Source: Lysobacterales bacterium
Lineage (GTDB): Bacteria; Pseudomonadota; Gammaproteobacteria; Xanthomonadales; Xanthomonadaceae
Reading direction: 5' to 3'
NCBI GenBank assembly: GCA_016718605.1
Contig: JADKCY010000027.1
Coordinates: forward strand, 1-8,034
DNA: 8,034 nucleotides
The notes below the pieces were generated by a model. It saw only the letters and a list, made by a program, of their open reading frames with translations, made no database searches and was not told the DNA's origin. Both the position numbers and the translations under genes were made by a program. Each line of letters starts with the position of its first letter. Position 1 is the stretch's first letter. Positions 6,490 through 8,034 of this stretch are shown here, piece after piece.

Positions 6490-6575
6490 ACCTCGCAAAG
6501 AGGTGCTCGTGAGAAGTGCGACAGCACAACTCCTCAGAACTGGTCCGGGTACCAGCCGGGCCAGTTCGCTTTTTT
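6490..6575 (+). ncRNA. candidate small RNA of about 85 nt
   Basis: Between a weak promoter and a strong terminator lies a short structured stretch. It has a hairpin CCTC/GAGG (6491-6503), a second one based on TGCT/AGCA (6504-6526), and then an unpaired ACTCCTC (6529-6535) just before the terminator stem. An exposed anti-Shine-Dalgarno-like UCCUC and a terminator ending in U6 are common in trans-acting bacterial small RNAs. An alternative is a 43-codon ORF from ATG 6482 (6482-6613, MSEPRKEVLV...), which has AAGGA 11 nt upstream; but the terminator lies inside it, which argues against translation. Neither reading is proven. Confidence 0.3.
6537..6575 (+). terminator. factor-independent terminator on the plus strand
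   Basis: A 12-bp stem (GAACTGGTCCGG, 6537-6548, pairing with 6556-6567 with one G-U) with a 7-nt loop is followed by GC and TTTTTT (6570-6575). This is a standard rho-independent terminator for plus-strand transcription. No long gene precedes it on that strand after 6259, so it ends either a short RNA starting near 6490 or read-through from the CoiA-like gene. Confidence 0.8.
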
Positions 6576-6796
6576 GGGCAAAAGCACCACTACATGTAGT
6601 GCCATCGATCTAAGTGAACACTAGATGATGTGTTGCCCCGTATCGCTGGAAAACTACGCCGCATCATCTTTCGAGTCAACGATTTTTACCCTCGCATTTG
6701 CTCGCAAAATGATTGGGAAATTCACCTTGCATTGTGGAAGCGCAGGAAAGCCATCCCTGTCCGCTTGACGAGCACAGAATCAATCCATAGCGTGCG
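6576..6796. other. gap without a convincing gene; possible promoter at its right end
   Basis: The plus-strand frame from about 6630 is open but its product (many Arg, Ile and Trp, no motif) reads like chance, and no ribosome binding site marks a start. A distant inverted repeat GATGATG/CATCATC (6624-6630 and about 6663-6670) may be coincidental. TTGACG (6765-6770) with TAGCGT (6788-6793) 17 bp later is a possible promoter for the leader that follows: the -35 box fits well, the -10 box poorly. Confidence 0.3.
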
Positions 6797-6823
6797 CTTT
6801 GACTGCCGATGGCACTCACCCGA

Positions 6824-6896
6824 CCCGGGGGCAATCCGGGACACCCAACCCGCGGAGACCACTCCGCAGGAAGGTCTCCGTCCTACGGAGATCTGT
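6824..6896 (+). promoter_or_regulatory. structured mRNA leader able to hide a ribosome binding site
   Basis: Four related segments precede ATG 6897: A, CGGAGACC (6853-6860); B, CTCCGC (6862-6867); C, GGTCTCCG (6873-6880); D, ACGGAGATC (6885-6893). A and B form a 6-bp hairpin (6852-6867, loop ACCA), and C and D form a 9-bp hairpin with loop CCT and one G-U. A can instead pair with C over 8 bp. D contains GGAG (6887-6890), placed 6 nt before ATG 6897. So the A-B/C-D fold buries the ribosome binding site, while A-C pairing frees it. A smaller hairpin, CCCGG/CCGGG (6824-6840), lies upstream. This is the architecture of a translational attenuator, riboswitch or RNA thermometer. I recognise no known riboswitch class. 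An overlapping frame, ATG 6809 to TGA 6913 (34 codons), could be a leader peptide. Confidence 0.5.
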
Positions 6897-7010
6897 ATGT
6901 CAATGCCACCTGATCCGCAGAACAGATCATTGGCCGTTGCGCGTTCGTCACCAGGGGTCGTCTCAGAAAACGGAAAAAATCGTACGCTAAGCCGGTTGCA
7001 ACGGCCGTAG
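6897..7010 (+). pseudogene. 5' end of an unidentified gene, interrupted by the Tn21-type insertion
   Basis: ATG 6897 has an ideal ribosome binding site (GGAG, 6 nt spacing) behind the structured leader. Only 19 codons (MSMPPDPQNRSLAVARSSP) precede the transposon end at 6954; the frame then runs through the inverted repeat to a TAG at 7008-7010. The simplest reading is that the gene controlled by the leader was cut by the insertion, and that its remainder lies on the far side of the transposon, outside this window. The 19 residues are too few to name a family. A complete 37-residue peptide formed by fusion to the repeat is possible but would be accidental. Confidence 0.35.
6954..6991. repeat. 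38-bp terminal inverted repeat of a Tn21-type Tn3-family transposon
   Basis: The sequence begins GGGGTCGTCTCAGAAAACGG and ends TACGCTAAG after exactly 38 bp, which is the known length and consensus of Tn21/Tn501-subgroup ends. The GGGG faces left, so the element extends to the right. The tnpA stop codon (TAG, minus strand, 6987-6989) falls inside the repeat, as in related elements where tnpA ends next to its terminal repeat. The five bases before it, CACCA (6949-6953), would be the target-site duplicate to look for at the other end. Confidence 0.92.
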
Positions 7011-8034
7011 CGGCCTGAACTTGCCAGCGCCAATCTTGGTACTGCTGCGCCACAGGTAATCGCCGGTCAGGTTGATGTGTTCCCAGCCGAGTGGCGACAG
7101 GCCTGCAACAGGGTTTGATCGACCGTTTGGTCGTGGCCGCGTATATGGCATTCACGGCCCTTTCAAATAGACGGTGTTCCACAACACGATGGCTGCTGTC
7201 ACCAGATTGAGACCGCTGGCCGGGTAGCGCTGTTGCTCAAAGCTGCGGTCGCGGATTTCGCCCAGCCGGTTGAAGAACACGGCGCGGGCCAGCGCGTTGC
7301 GCGCCTCACCCTTGTTCAGCCCGGCGTGTACGCGGCGGCGCAACTCGACGCTTTGCAGCCAGTCCAGGATGAACAGCGTCCGCTCGATGCGGCCCAACTC
7401 GCGCAGGGCGACGGCCAGGCCATTTTGACGCGGGTAGCCGCCAAGCTTGCGGAGCATCAGCGAGCCGTCACCGTGCCCTGCTTAATCGAGTGGCCAGCCG
7501 CAGAATCTCATCCCAATGGGCGCGGACGTGCTTGATGTTGAGTGTGCCGCCGATCATGGGCTCCAGCGCGTCATAGGCGGCATCGCCCTTCGGAATGTAG
7601 AGCTTGGTGTCGCCCAGGTCGCGAATGCGCGGAGCGAAACGGAAGCCCAGCAGGTGCATCAACGCAAAGACGTGATCGGTAAAGCCCGCCGTGTCAGTGT
7701 AGTGTTCCTCGATGCGCAGGTCGGATTCGTGGTACAGCAGGCCGTCGAGCACGCGTAGGTCAGTCGCGCACGCCGACGTTGACCACTTTGGTGTGAAACG
7801 GCGCGTACTGGTCGGAGATATGGGTGTAGAACGTTCGTCCGGGCTGCCATATTTCGGGTTGATATGCCCGGTGCTCTCGGGCTTGCTCCCGGTCCGGAAG
7901 TTCTGCCCGTCTGACGACGACGTGGTGCTGTCGCCCTACCGTCCGGCGAACGGTGCCGGAACCGCGTTCACCAGTTCAGCCAGCGCCGCGCCGTAGGTTT
8001 CACTGGTATGCCAGGCTTGCAGCCAGGCGAGCTT
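6987..8034 (-). pseudogene. tnpA: 3' third of Tn3-family transposase tnpA, frame broken many times
   Basis: The minus strand encodes, in order but in changing frames, blocks I recognise from Tn21-type TnpA. They are KLAWLQAWHTSETYGAALAE (from 8034), TTSSSDGQNFRTGSKPESTG (near 7925-7865), HISDQYAPFHTKVVNVGVRD (7822-7763), LYHESDLRIEEHYTDTAG (near 7740-7685), LRKLGGYPRQNGLAVALREL (from 7454), HDQTVDQTLLQ (7135-7103) and LSPLGWEHINLTGDYLWR (7100-7047), ending KFRPLRPLQPA before TAG at 6989. TnpA catalyses replicative transposition with a DDE active site and is about 990 residues long; about 350 codons are in view. The frame changes near 7938, 7840, 7765-7750, 7483, 7465, 7163, 7137 and 7102. The residues between the breaks are almost perfectly preserved, so these may be sequence errors rather than real decay. 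As written the gene cannot make transposase. Confidence 0.88.

Larger units (their letters stand above)
6954..8034 (-). mobile_element. end of a Tn3-family transposon, Tn21 subgroup, running off the window
   Basis: The terminal repeat at 6954-6991 and the adjacent transposase remnant define the tnpA-side end of a replicative Tn3-family transposon. Transposase, resolvase and passenger genes would continue to the right; none beyond the tnpA 3' part is visible. Members of this subgroup normally carry a serine resolvase (TnpR). The TnpS/TnpT-like pair at 1771-3951 lies outside this repeat, so it belongs to another element. The insertion seems to have split the reading frame that begins at 6897. 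Confidence 0.88.

Noticed and set aside
6427..6624. 65-codon plus-strand ORF over the candidate small RNA
   Set aside because: It runs through a strong terminator, has no ribosome binding site at its ATG and shows no protein-like pattern.
6630..7010. 126-codon plus-strand ORF across the transposon end
   Set aside because: Only the part from ATG 6897 has a ribosome binding site. The upstream part reads like chance sequence, overlaps a strongly structured leader and ends inside the inserted transposon.
1..8034. CRISPR array or retron
   Set aside because: No regularly spaced direct repeats and no cas or reverse transcriptase gene are visible on either strand.

Overview
The window looks like a mobile, accessory stretch of proteobacterial DNA, from a plasmid or a genomic island. 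I infer a gamma- or betaproteobacterial host of the Pseudomonas/Xanthomonas kind from the transposon families present and the GC-rich central genes. No housekeeping gene is visible. The left 1.7 kb is clearly more AT-rich than the rest, which suggests a separate origin.

Layout, left to right. (1) 1-327: a possible C-terminal fragment of a plus-strand gene, then no gene. (2) 328-1502: two minus-strand genes of unknown role, one with a ParB-like motif (EGHTR) near its C-terminus. (3) 1771-3951: a divergent pair that I read as a Tn4651-type cointegrate-resolution module. It has a tyrosine recombinase (TnpS-like, minus strand) and a KfrA_N/coiled-coil DNA-binding protein (TnpT-like, plus strand). 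The 114-bp gap between them holds a perfect 12-bp inverted repeat, the expected crossover core (rst). (4) 3908-6259: two divergent passenger genes, a two-TM protein with a C-terminal zinc-ribbon-like motif and a CoiA-like protein (zinc motif plus PD-(D/E)xK-type nuclease). (5) 6260-6953: no long gene, but much structure. It holds a minus-strand factor-independent terminator, a 34-residue Arg-rich ORF that uses it, a possible plus-strand small RNA with its own terminator, and a plus-strand leader whose hairpins can hide or expose a ribosome binding site. The short reading frame after that leader is cut. (6) 6954-8034: a 38-bp Tn21-type terminal inverted repeat followed by the 3' third of a Tn3-family tnpA on the minus strand, broken by many frame changes and running off the window.

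How the parts relate. TnpS and TnpT would act together on the site between them to resolve cointegrates of a Tn4651-like transposon whose own tnpA is not in view. The Tn21-type element at the right is a different subgroup and lies beyond its own terminal repeat, so it is best read as a separate insertion that cut the reading frame behind the structured leader. The least explained parts are the CoiA-like/zinc-membrane pair, the tiny gene at 6309-6413 and the leader at 6824-6896. All family names come from motif recognition, not from a search.
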